64,000 nt of DNA from Mixophyes australis (GCA_036250195.1 JAVHZZ010000005.1:184956448-185020447); one strand, 5' to 3'; positions 46,600-60,282 are shown, numbered from the stretch's first letter. Numbers and translations: made by a program. The notes: generated by a model not told the origin, from the letters alone.

Positions 46600-46960
46600 T
46601 AAATGAAGCTTATGAGCCAATCGATTTCCCATACACTCCTCATCTGTTGTTACACCTGACAATGCTGACAATTTGCATACAATGTAAATATTTCAATTTC
46701 ATCAGAGCTCTGTGAGTAGGTCTGGAATAAAATGAACATTCATCAGCGCTCACTACAAATCATTGTTACAGGAAAGAACGTTGCTACCAAAAAAGGCATT
46801 GTTCACTTAGCTTCCTGATTGCATAAGACATATTTAGAGGATTTACTTATATAGAGACTATAAACTGACCGGTTTATGTGCACCCTCTATTATCTGTTTG
46901 CAGAATAAGTCCACGTAAAACTTTACAACATTATGTCTTCAAAACTTTTTAGCATTGAAA
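46600..46960. promoter_or_regulatory. candidate conserved noncoding element
   Basis: In the low-repeat flank downstream of tfap2a. It contains GACAATTTGCATACAATG, an octamer-like ATTTGCAT core, and TCATCAGAGCTCTGTGAG, with no reading frame and no recognised repeat. Composition suggests constraint; this needs an alignment. Confidence 0.3.
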
Positions 46961-47938
46961 CAAGTTGAACAGATTTAAATAGAAAGAAACAATTCATAGT
47001 ATTAACCTATGAGGGAGAGGAATTTGTATTTGGTTGCGTTGTATTAATTCCATTTTAAATTAGTTCAAATGTTAATAAATAGGACAGGTGGATATAATGT
47101 ACATTTCATCAAAGCGCCTCTAGATTACATCCTTTTGTAAGTGTGCTATATTTGAGTTCTTTCACCACAGCCCCTGTATTATGTGTACACCAGATTATTT
47201 ATGCTTCAATTTTGCAATATATTCATGACGCAATTGTCCTGTATCGGATTTAGTAGTTTCTGTTTCCAATTTCCCAAGCATCTTTCTAAACAAATATTAC
47301 TGTAGACGATATAATGCAGGAACTCTACTATGATTTGGCATTAGCAAGTTAATATGAAAATACTTTTTATATAAGCACTTCTAAGGAGCATAATGTCCAT
47401 AGCCCACATAAGCATGTGTTACAGTACTCCACAGTGTATTTCTCCCTATCACTCGTGTTGTAATTTTAGAAGGTGCATACTTGTGCCAAGTAATGCTGGT
47501 ACAACACGGTGCGGTTTGTTAAATGTTCACATCATTTGCAAGGTCTGGGGTTTGATAAAAGGAGACAGTATCCTGAATAGAGTTGATTGAAATGGCGTGT
47601 GCCTTGCTGATGGGAGCCAGCTAGGGACAATGCGCTGTGAATCTATGGACACTCGAGCAATTATTCCTCCGCGCTGAAGGTGGATTAGTGCAATGGAGAG
47701 AAGCATATGTTTGGCCTGGGGCGACACTCCCCCTGGCTGAGCTTAGAGAATGGGGAGCGGAGAAAGAGACTGAACCTGGAATATCAAACTATACCAGAAG
47801 CAGCCTTCCCTACCACCACTGAAAAAGAAGAAAGCGGCTGGGGTTGGCTATCTGGCTCTTCATACCAAACACTGAGATTTTCCTACAGTGATTGTATAAT
47901 GTTTGCTCTCTGCAGCAAGTTAGATACTTTACAAGTAC
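46961..47938. other. no gene seen, low repeat
   Basis: Unique-looking; a GC-balanced patch at 47,590-47,860 has frames on both strands but no domain. Confidence 0.45.
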
Positions 47939-48002
47939 TCATCATCATCATCATCATCATCATTTATTTATATAGCTCTAACATATTCCGTGGCGCTTTT
48001 AC
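47939..48002 (-). mobile_element. SINE or LINE tail fragment
   Basis: (CAT)n followed by TTTATTTATATAGCTCTAAC and ATATTCCGTGGCGCT, as in the tail of the SINE family. Confidence 0.6.
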
Positions 48003-48821
48003 TCAAACCATTTAGTAGCCTATTGATCTTTTTTTGAATAGTTAGGGATTAACTTGCACATGTTTTTGTTACACATTTCATACAATAGAGATGGATGCTT
48101 CCAGTTGCAAGATATAGTCATCCCTCCCATTTTCATTTCTTTCCCAGAAGACAAATGTCCATACATGTTGAAACACACCTTTTCTATATAGCTGAACAAG
48201 TGTGTAGCTGCCTAAATCCAAGCGCAAAGCACACACACCATCAGCTCAGTTGTACTTTGGGTGATATGAATATGTTATACAATCATTATTTCAGAATTTT
48301 TTTATATCCATTTATCAGAACACGTTCTTATATACTGATTTGTGGAAATATTGTTTGCCCAATAATTCCATTCCTATGTAGATCTATGTCCATTTTTTTA
48401 AGCTAAACTACACTACATCCCCTTAAAACCTAAAGGATTGCAGTTTATTAGAATCAGAAATAGTACTTCTCATCTATAATAGCACTCTACAATTTGTTGT
48501 TTATTCATGGGAGCTCACTTATATGTGAGAAGACACCATCAAGGCCTACCAACTATTTACTACTGCATTTTCGTTCTGCAGCTCTTTAAAAAAAATAAAC
48601 TAGTTACAAAATAGACTCTTATTTGACAAATCAGTAGTTGTTTACACAGATAATTAGCTGTGGACCGGCAACAAAATTAACGTTTGTATTATGTATTTAT
48701 TCTTACCTCAAAGTAGTGTGTTCATTCCAATGAGTGCTATTGATAGGTGCATTGATATTCAATATTAACACTGCATTGTAAGATTCATTAATATAATAGC
48801 AGAATGATTGGAGCACATACA
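48003..48821. other. no gene seen
   Basis: Unrecognised, AT-rich. Confidence 0.5.
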
Positions 48822-49141
48822 GGGCCTGATGCTGAGTTAGGAGCAAAGCAATAGCAAGGAGCAAATGTGCACCGGGACAAACCATGTTACAATGCAAGGG
48901 GTACAAACTGATTTATTTTTTTGCACACAAGGAAAATACTGGCTGTTTTTCCACATAGCACACAAAGGCTTGAGCGTTTATTTTTACATTTAAATTAAAG
49001 TTGATCTATGACATGCTGTATCCTAACTATAAATATGTCCCTACATTTTAAATTTTACTTCCCCTTCTAATGCAACATGGTTTTGCCAAGTTGCAATGTT
49101 ACTCCTTTTCTTTGCTTAGCTCCTAACTCAGCATCAGGCCC
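48822..49141. mobile_element. GGGCCTGATGC-variant MITE (320 bp)
   Basis: Ends GGGCCTGATGCTGAGTTAGG and CCTAACTCAGCATCAGGCCC, a subfamily variant of the GATTCATTAAGG family, with the 3-bp duplication ACA (48,819-48,821 and 49,142-49,144). Confidence 0.9.
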
Positions 49142-49224
49142 ACAGTAGGCCTCATTTAGAGTCAGAAGCAAATCCATTTCAGGCGCATTGTGCACATTTC
49201 CATTGATTCATATGCCCAGTAAGC

Positions 49225-49597
49225 ATCATCATCATCATCATCATCACCATTTATTTATATAGCGCCACTAATTCCGCAGCGCTGTACAGAGAACTCACTC
49301 AAATCAGTTCCTGCCCCATTGGGGCTTACAGTCTAAATTCCCTAACACACACACACATACACACACACAGACAGAGAGGCACACGAACACACAGACTAGG
49401 GTCAATTTGTTAGCAGCCAATTAACCTACTAGTATGTTTTTGGAGTGTGGGAGGAAACCGGAGCACCTAGAGGAAACCCACGCAAACACAGAGAGAACAT
49501 ACAAACTCGTCACAGATAAGTCCATGGTTGGGAATTAAACTCATGACCCCAGTGCTGCAAGGCAGAAGTGCTAATCACTATGCCACCGTGCTACCCA
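49225..49597 (-). mobile_element. tRNA-derived SINE with V-SINE-like core, near complete
   Basis: Minus strand: GTAGCACGGTGGCATAGTGA head, A-box-like TAGTGATTAGCACTTC, B-box-like GGGTCATGAGTTTAATTCCC, core TGTATGTTCTCTCTGTGTTT and GGTTTCCTCTAGGTGCTCCG with TTTCCTCCCACACTCC, and tail GCGGAATTAGTGGCGCTATA ending (GAT)n. Pol III transcription is the norm for such elements. Confidence 0.88.
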
Positions 49598-49611
49598 ACA
49601 GCACGGTGGCA
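49580..49611. repeat. 12-bp inverted repeat at SINE head
   Basis: TGCCACCGTGCT (49,580-49,591), loop ACCCAACA-type spacer, AGCACGGTGGCA (49,600-49,611). Confidence 0.9.
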
Positions 49612-51521
49612 TCAGTTCTGTCTGCATTTCTGATGCATTGTACACCTGCCACTGCTTGCAACTCAGTAAGAGGGAAATGGTGGAACAGGAGTTTTGTAGG
49701 CATGACCATGAATAATTTAGATACTATAGGCATCTACCCGCATAAACAACCCTAGAGGGATCAAGATGCAGGCGCAAAACACATCAAAAAAGACTGCAAA
49801 AGTGCGGCAGGAATTAGGTGGCGCAAGCAGTTATCTAGCTGCCAGAACTGGTCACAGCTCAGTAGGGTATTACCTGTGGGATGCCACTGGGCTTCCATGC
49901 CACTTATAATACCCTACCAAGCTGCAGCACACTCCCACTCCTGCTCTTGCATTCAAGTCTTCGACTCACATTGCATCCTAACTGAGGCCCTGTGTCTCCT
50001 ATTCTTAATTTAGATTACTCTCTTGTTTTCTCTGGGTTGTAGTAAGAAAACAAGCAGAGGATTTGGGACTATGCATATAAAATGGCATGTATATGTGTGC
50101 TCTACTGTCCCATTCATATCGTCTCTTCTAAGCCATGCATTTCTTTAGCACATGGGTTCTGCCTATAACTATCTTGTCATATGCAACTGACAACATGTAG
50201 CAATCAGCAATATTTTCAGATCGTTTCTGGTTTGAGTTTTGTCAGCTAGACTAGAGGTATTCAAAATCAGCAACTTTGACTACATACTTTTCAAAATGCG
50301 TTGATGTAATATAACACTTTTATTCACAACCATATCACACTGAGATCTATCCACACCAGTGTCGCACTACTAAAGTTAAATCAGTTTCCCACTCTGATAA
50401 CTTATACATCTACAAACATCACTATGCATTGTACTTAGGCTTCTTAAATATTTACAACATTTGTTTTACCTTTGCAACATATTTTATTGTTAATGCCCTA
50501 TTTCCTGGCTGCGCCATACGGGGCGCATTAAACCCACCCACTGATCTCTCCCAAAACACCAAAAAGCAGGTGCAGTGCTATGTCACCCTGTCAAGATATA
50601 CAATGTGTTTGTTTGATTTTACGAGCCCTGTATAAGCCCTGGATATACATAACACGTTTAGCACATACCTCTGGATCTCGCGTGGTGCTGAGTTTTGGAG
50701 TAATTCGTGTGTCAGTGTATAGGGAACTGATGTACGGACTAATTGACAGATCTTCACGTGTACAAACTTAGAATCTATAACGCCACGAGGCTTCCTTAAG
50801 ATAGCATTAAATACATAACGTTATTCCATTCGCTGTTTTTAATTAAGTTAGAAATAACCAAGGGACTAGCAGGACCCAAGAAACAATGGGAGTAATGAAA
50901 AATGACCTGTGTCTTCTATCATCTTTGTCTTGCACCTGCAATTGCTATAGAAAAATCTGCATTTGTTATTTATGTTTCAAATTCCCCATGTAGCCAGGAT
51001 CTATAACGATTGGAGCATGTTTTATATGCCAATAACACACACACAATTCAGCACAAGACGTGAGTGAACTGCCAATAGCTGAGAAGGCTAGGATGGGATC
51101 TCTAACCGGGTAAAGCAGATGCTGGCTTCATACAGACCTCTAAAGCTCGATTATTCTTTGGACACGTTAGGAAAGCATTAGTGATTGATAATGACGTTTA
51201 TTAACCCCTCTCCTCTCCAAACACTAACACACAATCAGCTGGGCACTGCAAACAGTAACTAGCTAAATTGAACAAATCCATATTTGTTTAAGGTAGACAC
51301 AAATTATAGTTAGTTTAATATAAGCTGCAAACATGCACCAACAGATAATAGAAGCAAAAAGGATGAGAGAACTGGAGGAGTGTGCTGGAATCATAATTCA
51401 AAAGCACCTACGAAAAACGTGAGGGTAGCAAGGATATTGATATATGTCTGTCCCATGATCATTGTACTACTTTGCCTTGTGTAAGGAAAATGTCTAACAC
51501 ACTAGACTGGTGTCACATATT

Positions 51522-51522
<1 letters not shown>

Positions 51523-51574
<52 letters not shown>

Positions 51575-51594
51575 ATATATATATTTCATAACTT
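51523..51594. repeat. AT/GT microsatellite
   Basis: Alternating AT, then GTGTGTGTGTGTGT, then AT again. Confidence 0.95.
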
Positions 51595-52260
51595 TTTTGA
51601 ACGTTGCACTTTTATTTAATTATGCAGTATATAAATATTTTATTTCCTAAAAGACCAATCACATCTCAGTAACACATTTTGCACTTTTCAATATTATTCA
51701 ACAAAATACTTGTATTAAACACTGTGGAATTTTTTTCAGTCGGTATAAAAATGTACTTTATATTGGGGGAGGCCGACAGTTTAAAATATGAATATTTATA
51801 CCAAATGAATAAACTGTATTCAATTAACTAAAAACCTCGTGCACTTCTGAACTGAAGTGGAATAGACTGTAATTGATTTATTTGAAACCAGAGGTTAAGG
51901 ACTGAATTAGCTAAGTACAACTGGGTATTTCAAGCCACTGACTTCTCAAATGTCAAATCCCTTCTATTTTTAATATTATTTCAGCTGCAGGGCATTGCTA
52001 TCCTTATGGTTGTTCCACTAGTTAAATCTCAAATTATATTAATATTCGATTCTTTTTTGGGTTTTGAGAGGGAACATGGATGAAAGAAGTAAGTAACACA
52101 AGGGTATAAACCATCTAAATTAGAGTTCTACTGTAAGCACAATAACATGTGTCCATTTCATTCAACTGTTAAACATACAAGTAATATGTTAAGAAAAAGA
52201 TTCAAAAGTCTACTCATTGTCAGTTATTGCCTCCAATAAACACGTGTATCAAATAAATAA

Positions 52261-52264
<4 letters not shown>

Positions 52265-52317
<53 letters not shown>
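52265..52317. repeat. AT microsatellite
   Basis: Pure alternating AT preceded by AAATAAATAAATA. Confidence 0.95.
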
Positions 52318-52320
<3 letters not shown>

Positions 52321-52439
52321 TGCCTACTGTAAATTACAGCAGGGACATTAGAAGTCACCCAGGAGGACGTGACCATATACAATATAGAAGCTCTCCGATC
52401 GGAAGCAATGACGTCAGAGTTCTATTTACTGGAGCAAAT

Positions 52440-52460
52440 ACACACACACGCGCCACACTC

Positions 52461-52516
<56 letters not shown>

Positions 52517-52517
52517 A
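52440..52517. repeat. CA-AT-GT compound microsatellite
   Basis: ACACACACACGCGCCACAC, alternating AT, then GTGTGTGTGTGTGTGTGT. The CA and GT ends make it palindromic. Confidence 0.93.
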
Positions 52518-52893
52518 TAATTTTGATGTGATATATTCATTGTATCCTGCACACATTTATTGTGCAGTAACTTACAAATATCCTAAGCATTTCAAAATCC
52601 ATATAAGAATGAATAGTCTTTAATAAGATTGCTTTGGTTTAGAAATGAGTATTTATGTGTAGCTGCAGAAAGAGCAGCCGTGTATTGCAGTCTCTGAATG
52701 CTATTGTGCCTGAGGTGAGGATCCCACACACAATCTGAGAAGCAGCCAAGAAAAACAGCCTTGATAGACAATGCTTCACTTCACCTGCTGCAATACACTG
52801 CTTTTCATTTATGTCAAGAATATATACAGTTAGGGTTCATTCACTTCATTATTTTCATACATTTACTTTATAGAAAACCAGACTCTCCAGGAT

Positions 52894-52895
<2 letters not shown>

Positions 52896-52962
<67 letters not shown>
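52896..52962. repeat. AT microsatellite
   Basis: Pure alternating AT. Confidence 0.95.
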
Positions 52963-52965
<3 letters not shown>

Positions 52966-53039
52966 TCCAATCTGGAAAAGGGAAAAAAAAAGAAACAAAT
53001 GCAGCTAAGCATTTTCTTGATCCACTTTCAATTTGTATT

Positions 53040-53960
53040 TAAATATGTAGCATTGTTATGAACTGGCTGGCTCATGCAAATAGAATTTAGAGTGCTAGTC
53101 CCTTCAGCTTGGCAAGATTGATTTTACAGTGCCTTCCATAAGTAGATTACCCGAGCAAAATGAAACATCTTGCGCTTTATCTAATGTGTTGCTTCAACAG
53201 CTCAACCAAACGTCAAACAGCATGAAAAAATGTTAATTCTTATTGCACTGTTATTGTAAACAACTTACCATAAACCTACATGTCTGCCTAAGATACTCAA
53301 GCGCATCTCAAAAATGAAAAGAACCCCAAATCACTAGTAATTTCAGCGATTTCGTTTGCATTTCAAAACACGTTGGGGGAATTGACCTTATCTATGAATA
53401 CACTTGTTAATCTGTGAGGAAACCGCAGCATTCAAATGGCAATATTATTTTAACAGGGCTACATTTAACATCATTGAAACCAGCAATAGGGGAGTTTACA
53501 GTGGCTGTTTACAGACGTTTCCATAATTCCCTATACAGAAACAAATAAGATAGAGGGAGTCTCAACAAGGACAATGACATGAAATTAAATAGCCAAACGG
53601 ATTATATATAATGATGTGGGAATCGTTCGCGAGCACAATTCAACTTTAACCATGTATTTTTAGGTGTATTAAAAGATCGTCTCATTTCAATAAAGGGGAT
53701 GAAATATTAACGGTTTGCTATAGCTAACATTGTACATTCCCCAAGCAATTATCAAATATGCCCCCAAGCATCATTCAAACACACCCATTCACATGGGCGC
53801 TGTGCTTCCCGCTTATGTTTATTTGTTTCAATAGCCAGATTGTTGGAGGAGCAGTATACATTAATATAATGCTTTATCTTTAGCTTGTTTATTATTACGC
53901 TGTTGTTTGTGCTATTATTGTGGTTTCTACTGCTATGAAGTTGTTGCTGATTTTTTTGTT
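53040..53960. promoter_or_regulatory. candidate conserved noncoding block downstream of tfap2a
   Basis: About 0.9 kb without recognised repeats, 1.5-2.4 kb downstream of the tfap2a stop. It contains a consensus octamer ATGCAAAT (near 53,077), many TAAT/ATTA cores and AATAGCCAGATTGTTGGAG. Candidate distal regulatory DNA or an extended UTR region. Confidence 0.3.
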
Positions 53961-54659
53961 TGTTTGTTTTCTTTGTTTTGCTGCTGTTGTTTTTTCACCT
54001 CCCTTTAGGAATCATGGCTTGTTTAAGAAAATGCCATTACTCTAGCATACACACATATATATTTAAAAGAAATACAACGTCTATTAGCGTGTCATTGAGC
54101 TAGAACTATCAAAATGATTCCCTACGCTGAACTCGGAGTTGAAAGTAAGTTTTTATTATACTTGAGGGAAACAATGGGTTCAGCTGCTTATTGCAAGGAG
54201 CAATTGTCAAGGGAGAGTTAAACTCAATTACTGTAACCATACTGAATAAAAAATACTGCCAAGGACAAAAACACGCCTGGGTAAAGACAGCCACTGAATA
54301 AAAAAAAATCGACATAAAGCGTATCAAATATTTATTCACCTGGTCAACAAAAGACTATAATACATTGGTAGGCTTGGAAAAGCACTGCCTGTAAAACTTG
54401 CTACAATACAGTCACCTCTGCTCCCACCAAGGCCAGTGAGATGCCTGTGGTTCCAACACTTGTGTAGTCATTTGAGCAGAATAGTACCCAATATACATTA
54501 TCAATCTTATATTTCGCTTCAAAAAATAGGAGAGAAATAATCCCCCATTGGGTCTGAAGACAAAAAAAGGAAATTTTTAACCACTAGCATTAGTCAGTGT
54601 CCAACATGGAGATATTTCTTTTTCCATTTCCAGGAAATGAAAGACTTATTGTAGTACTA
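53961..54659. other. no gene seen
   Basis: Low-repeat sequence just beyond the candidate tfap2a transcript end. A minus-strand AATAAA at 54,331-54,336 could be an alternative poly-A signal. Confidence 0.45.
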
Positions 54660-55165
54660 ATCATATATAAAATTCATTTTATTTTTTTATTTGTTCTGCT
54701 GCTTCATTGTTGTCTTAACATGCTACAACAGGGCTAAAAATGATGAAACCCTTAGAAAGAAACCCAAAGTTCTGTTTTCTAAATAAGTACCAAGAACCAC
54801 ATGAACTAAGAGGGAAATTGAAAAAACCACTAAACAATAGGTAAACGAGATCACCAGATAAATAAAAAAAAAGGTTTTAACAGACGCACCATATGTACAA
54901 TCCCCATTAAATTACACATAAATAAATATATACATAAACACTGATTCCCTTATATAGTGACCGTGATCTCTGTCCAAACAGAAAGTTCAAGGTGTTTTCA
55001 TTTACCTTTAGAGGGAAAAGGTACAACTTGAAGACATGACATGGAACTGCAAATGTTTCGTGTTCAAGTTTATTCACAATACTGATAAATGTCATCCTCA
55101 CCCTTCTTAATAGGGCTACAATCTCAACTGAAGCATCGTAAGGGAAGGTGGTGATTCAGTCCGAT

Positions 55166-55205
<40 letters not shown>

Positions 55206-55467
55206 TTCTCAAGAACTTGTGTCTTAAAAAAATGTTTTCTTACAAAAAGTTCAAACGCTAAGGAGAGAACTTTCTTTCCTGGCTCCATTGCCTATTCGGT
55301 TGATAATCCAAATGTGGATTAAACGACAAGGAAGAAAGGACAACGTTTCGGGGGCTGAGCAGCCTTGCATCCCTGCAGCAGGGATGGCAAAATCTTCTCT
55401 TTGCCCCATTGGGCAGGAGGCCAACACAAAGGGGTGGTACAAAGGTAGAAATGGTGCGGAGCAGGGG
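54660..55467 (-). other. tfap2a: tfap2a 3' UTR (candidate extent)
   Basis: Sequence downstream of the stop. On the minus strand, AATAAA hexamers occur at 55,069-55,074 and as a close pair at 54,678-54,683 and 54,686-54,691; a further one is at 54,331-54,336. The pair about 780 nt after the stop would give a UTR of ordinary size. A pure AT microsatellite (55,169-55,202) lies inside it. The true end cannot be fixed without transcript data. Confidence 0.4.
55169..55202. repeat. AT microsatellite in tfap2a 3' UTR region
   Basis: Alternating AT about 270 bases after the stop codon. Confidence 0.93.
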
Positions 55468-55759
55468 TCACTTCCTGTGTTTTTCGTCTTTGTCTCCTCC
55501 TTTGCTACTGTCTGTGTGGCTGTTGGGGTTGTTGTTGTTGTTGAGGTACATTTTGTCCATTGCCTTGAGTGCCTCAGTGAGATAATTCTGCAGGGCGGTG
55601 ATGGCCGCACATACTGCTGGGCTGCCAAATCCATGAGAAATGAGGTTGAAGTGTGTCAGGCAGCTTTGAATACCGGGCTCCAGAATCGGAGATGGCCTAG
55701 AATTACCCAAAGGGGATCTGTCCTGTGACAATAAATCTGTGAATTCTTTACAAATCTGC
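55468..55759 (-). CDS. tfap2a: tfap2a last coding exon (exon 7) with stop
   Basis: The minus-strand acceptor TTGTTTTGCAG precedes G, which completes Lys, then [20 protein letters not shown] follows. It continues with [52 protein letters not shown], a run of five Asn, [19 protein letters not shown] and a stop. Ser-Pro-Leu-Gly, His-Phe-Asn-Leu-Ile-Ser-His and the Asn-Ser-His-Thr-Asp tail identify AP-2 alpha; AP-2 beta differs at these places. The Asn run is encoded by a pure AAC trinucleotide repeat (GTT x5 on the plus strand, 55,528-55,542) and looks longer than in mammals as I recall them. The last EKHRK is the usual AP-2 terminus. The joined exons 3-7 give 278 residues and a stop without a break. 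Confidence 0.97.
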
Positions 55760-57199
<1,440 letters not shown>

Positions 57200-57382
57200 T
57201 CAAAGAATGAATCCACATAAGTAACAAGCACACATTATAAAGAAGTGCTCTATAACAATAGGTATAGAGCACCCCAGGGTCATAAAGCAACTGTACAAAC
57301 CCATCAAGCGAACCTTTGGGATATACTGACCAACAACTTAAATTTAAAGCGTTTACACAAGGTATTTAACATGTGTGAGTAC

Positions 57383-57400
57383 ATATATATGTGTGTGCAT

Positions 57401-57446
<46 letters not shown>
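57383..57446. repeat. AT microsatellite in intron 5
   Basis: Imperfect then pure alternating AT. Confidence 0.93.
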
Positions 57447-57448
<2 letters not shown>

Positions 57449-57689
57449 GACACAGTTGTTATGTGAATTTACTGAAAGTATTGAAAATATCTAGAGGCTA
57501 TAAGCATGACTTACTTTGCCATATGGGCTGCCTAGTTGTGATTCACTCTCTTGTGATTATTTAATAAAAGTACTGTACACATTACGGTCTGTATTCTGCA
57601 AACTTCACTACAACAAACTAAGGCAGAGTTCCCAATGCTAACATTCTATAACTCAACCGTTTACAATGATCTTTTTTTATATATCCTGA

Positions 57690-57960
57690 ACGATTAGCTA
57701 GGAGAGATTTGGGGTCAGTGCACGGAGTCTGTCTGTTTTGTTGATTTTCAAATCTTTGGTTTTAATTTCCTGAAGCAGTTGGATTTTACTGCAGGGTTTC
57801 CTGCTATTAGCTGCACTCCGGAAGAACGCATGCGCCAATTAGCGCTTCAAAGCACAGAGCAGCCAAGCTTGTTTCCAGCAAGATGGAGCAGATCATACAT
57901 AATAACAGTACTCATCTCAAACTGCCTCATCACTGCAGGACACCAGGCTTATATCTAACA
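57690..57960. promoter_or_regulatory. candidate intronic enhancer of tfap2a (intron 5)
   Basis: A repeat-free stretch in the intron where the published mammalian/chick Tfap2a facial and limb enhancer lies. It includes homeodomain-like ATTAGC and AATTAGCGC cores and E-box-like CAGCTG/CAGTTG variants. Position is the main argument; conservation was not measured. Confidence 0.35.
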
Positions 57961-58074
57961 CACACATTATATGAGATGTACTACAGAGTTACAAAAAGGG
58001 ACAACACAGTATGCAGTGCTATAATAGCAAACACATAATAGAGATTTTAGAGAGGAGGGATAGAGGGTATAAAT

Positions 58075-58078
<4 letters not shown>

Positions 58079-58107
<29 letters not shown>
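58079..58107. repeat. CT microsatellite in intron 5
   Basis: About 14 CT units. On the transcribed (minus) strand this is a GA tract. Confidence 0.93.
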
Positions 58108-58111
<4 letters not shown>

Positions 58112-58633
58112 TATTTTATGCTTAGAACCCTATATAATCGGTGGGACGACTGTTTATAAAGCTGGGACAAATCATCACCAGATTAATGAAATGAAAGCTA
58201 ATGGGGTCATTTTCTCCTACACATTTTCATTCCTTTATTGTCTCATCAAGTGGGCGACAGTGATTCTTCTGGTGCGTTTTCTACAACATGCACAAAGAGT
58301 GACACAGTTCTTTAGACTGGAAGGTAATGTATAAATGAGAAGCAGCAGTGAGGGTCCGTCAGATCCGTGCGGGATAATATTGCCCTCTGGCATAGGTCAA
58401 GCATCTCCAAAGTAATTCAGGAAGTGCTGGTCAGGCACTCCTCCAATGCAGATGGCAGCTCAGCTTAAATGATTTACTGCATTGTTTTGAGTGGAAACAA
58501 CTTCAGGTTTAGGTATTTAACTATTATCATATTGAAATGGCTTCCTACTAATTCTTCTGAGAACGCAAAATGGAGGCAATCAAGAACGATTAGGGGCAGA
58601 TTTGCTACTGCTGGAGAAACACACATCAGGTTA

Positions 58634-58849
<216 letters not shown>

Positions 58850-59064
58850 TCATTTTAGTATATCACATTGCATTCCGCTATTTATGCAAACCTTATATAC
58901 TCTCATCACAAAAGTGCATTTGTCTTTGTTTACCTATTAATGTATTACAATACATTACTAAAATGGATGATATGTCTCTGAATAACATATTTAACTGAAT
59001 ATATCAGTAATATTGTAATCATGCAGACATCCTCATTCTTCACAGCGCTCTCTTTGAACACTCT

Positions 59065-59385
59065 GGGCCTGATGCTGAATTAGGAGCAAAGCAAAAAAAA
59101 ATTGAGTACATTTGCCCCTGGACAAACCATGTTACAATGCTCGGGGTGCATATATATTAATTTATTTGTTTGCACATAAGGAAAATACTGGCTGATTTTT
59201 GATGTAGCACTCAAACAATTGATAGCTTTATTTTTACACTGAAATTTAAAGTGGATCTAGGACATGCATTATCCCATCTATAATATGTCTCCACTTTTAA
59301 AATGTATCACCCCCTCCATTGCCACATAGTTTTGCCATGTTGTATATTTGCTCCTTTTTTGCTTTGCTCCTCCCTCAATCCTTCA
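59065..59385. mobile_element. GGGCCTGATGC-variant MITE in intron 4
   Basis: Left end GGGCCTGATGCTGAATTAGG intact; body with CAAACCATGTTACAATGC and TTGCATAAGGAAAATACTGG-like blocks; right end decayed to CTCCCTCAATCCTTCAAC. Confidence 0.78.
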
Positions 59386-60176
59386 ACACAGAAAACTTGC
59401 AGATAGGTCACAAAATGCAAGGGCACAATCTAATTGGTGTACTGGGAAGAGGAATGTGTTGACATGGCTGCAGACCAAGATCATCATTGCTCAAAAAAAG
59501 TGACCTATTTTGACCCAGGGAAATGAAGCCTCCTCATACATCCTCATTCATGTAATTTACAGAAACACATGAATAGTCTCATAGTTATTGGGTGTAGACA
59601 TAGACCATGGTATTAAGCTCACTGTCTAGGACATCTCTAAAGGGCATCAGAGGAATCAAATTACTTCTGTATTGCAATGAAAATAAAACGAAAGGCTTGT
59701 ACATTGTTTGACAAAGAAGTAGAAAAAAAATAAGGACATAAGAGGTTGTGCTGCCCAGAAGATTGAAAGAAGGAACCTTTCACTAAAAGTAGTAAAGGTA
59801 ACTTAAATATACCCAGTTAGGAGATAGTTTTCCTTTAGATAGTAGCAATGGAACCAGGTGTCACCGTTCCTGACTTGCAGCCAGTCACAAATCTAATTAC
59901 ATGCAAAGTGAGTTCTGTCCATATCAGAAGTCATTTAAGTACGCATTAAGGAGCATAACTGTGAAACAGATAGTGTAATTACAAGTCATGAAATGATTGG
60001 TTACATTTAACAGTTTATCATTTTAATATAAAGTTGCTCATTACTGCTGATCAAGCAGTAAAAAAGCACAATAGGAAGATAAACCAGACCAGTTTTATTT
60101 ATATGACTGATGAATGTAGAAAACACTGTTTGTACACCGCTGCATACTATATATGCGCTATGCGAGTAAAGAGAAA

Positions 60177-60282
<106 letters not shown>

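Larger units (their letters stand above)
49148..49988. mobile_element. MITE with GGCCTCATTTAGAGTC end, split by a SINE
   Basis: Left GGCCTCATTTAGAGTCAGA, right GCATCCTAACTGAGGCC. The inner part (GCAGGAATTAGGTGGCGCAA; TAGGGTATTACC) is the reverse complement of blocks in 43,021-43,444. SINE insertion at 49,225-49,597. Confidence 0.75.
49989..53039. other. no gene seen; low repeat apart from AT tracts
   Basis: Unique-looking sequence with four AT/GT microsatellites (listed separately). No coding exon recognised. Confidence 0.5.

Noticed and set aside
55288..55728. 146-residue plus-strand frame
   Set aside because: It is the antisense shadow of the last tfap2a exon and its UTR.
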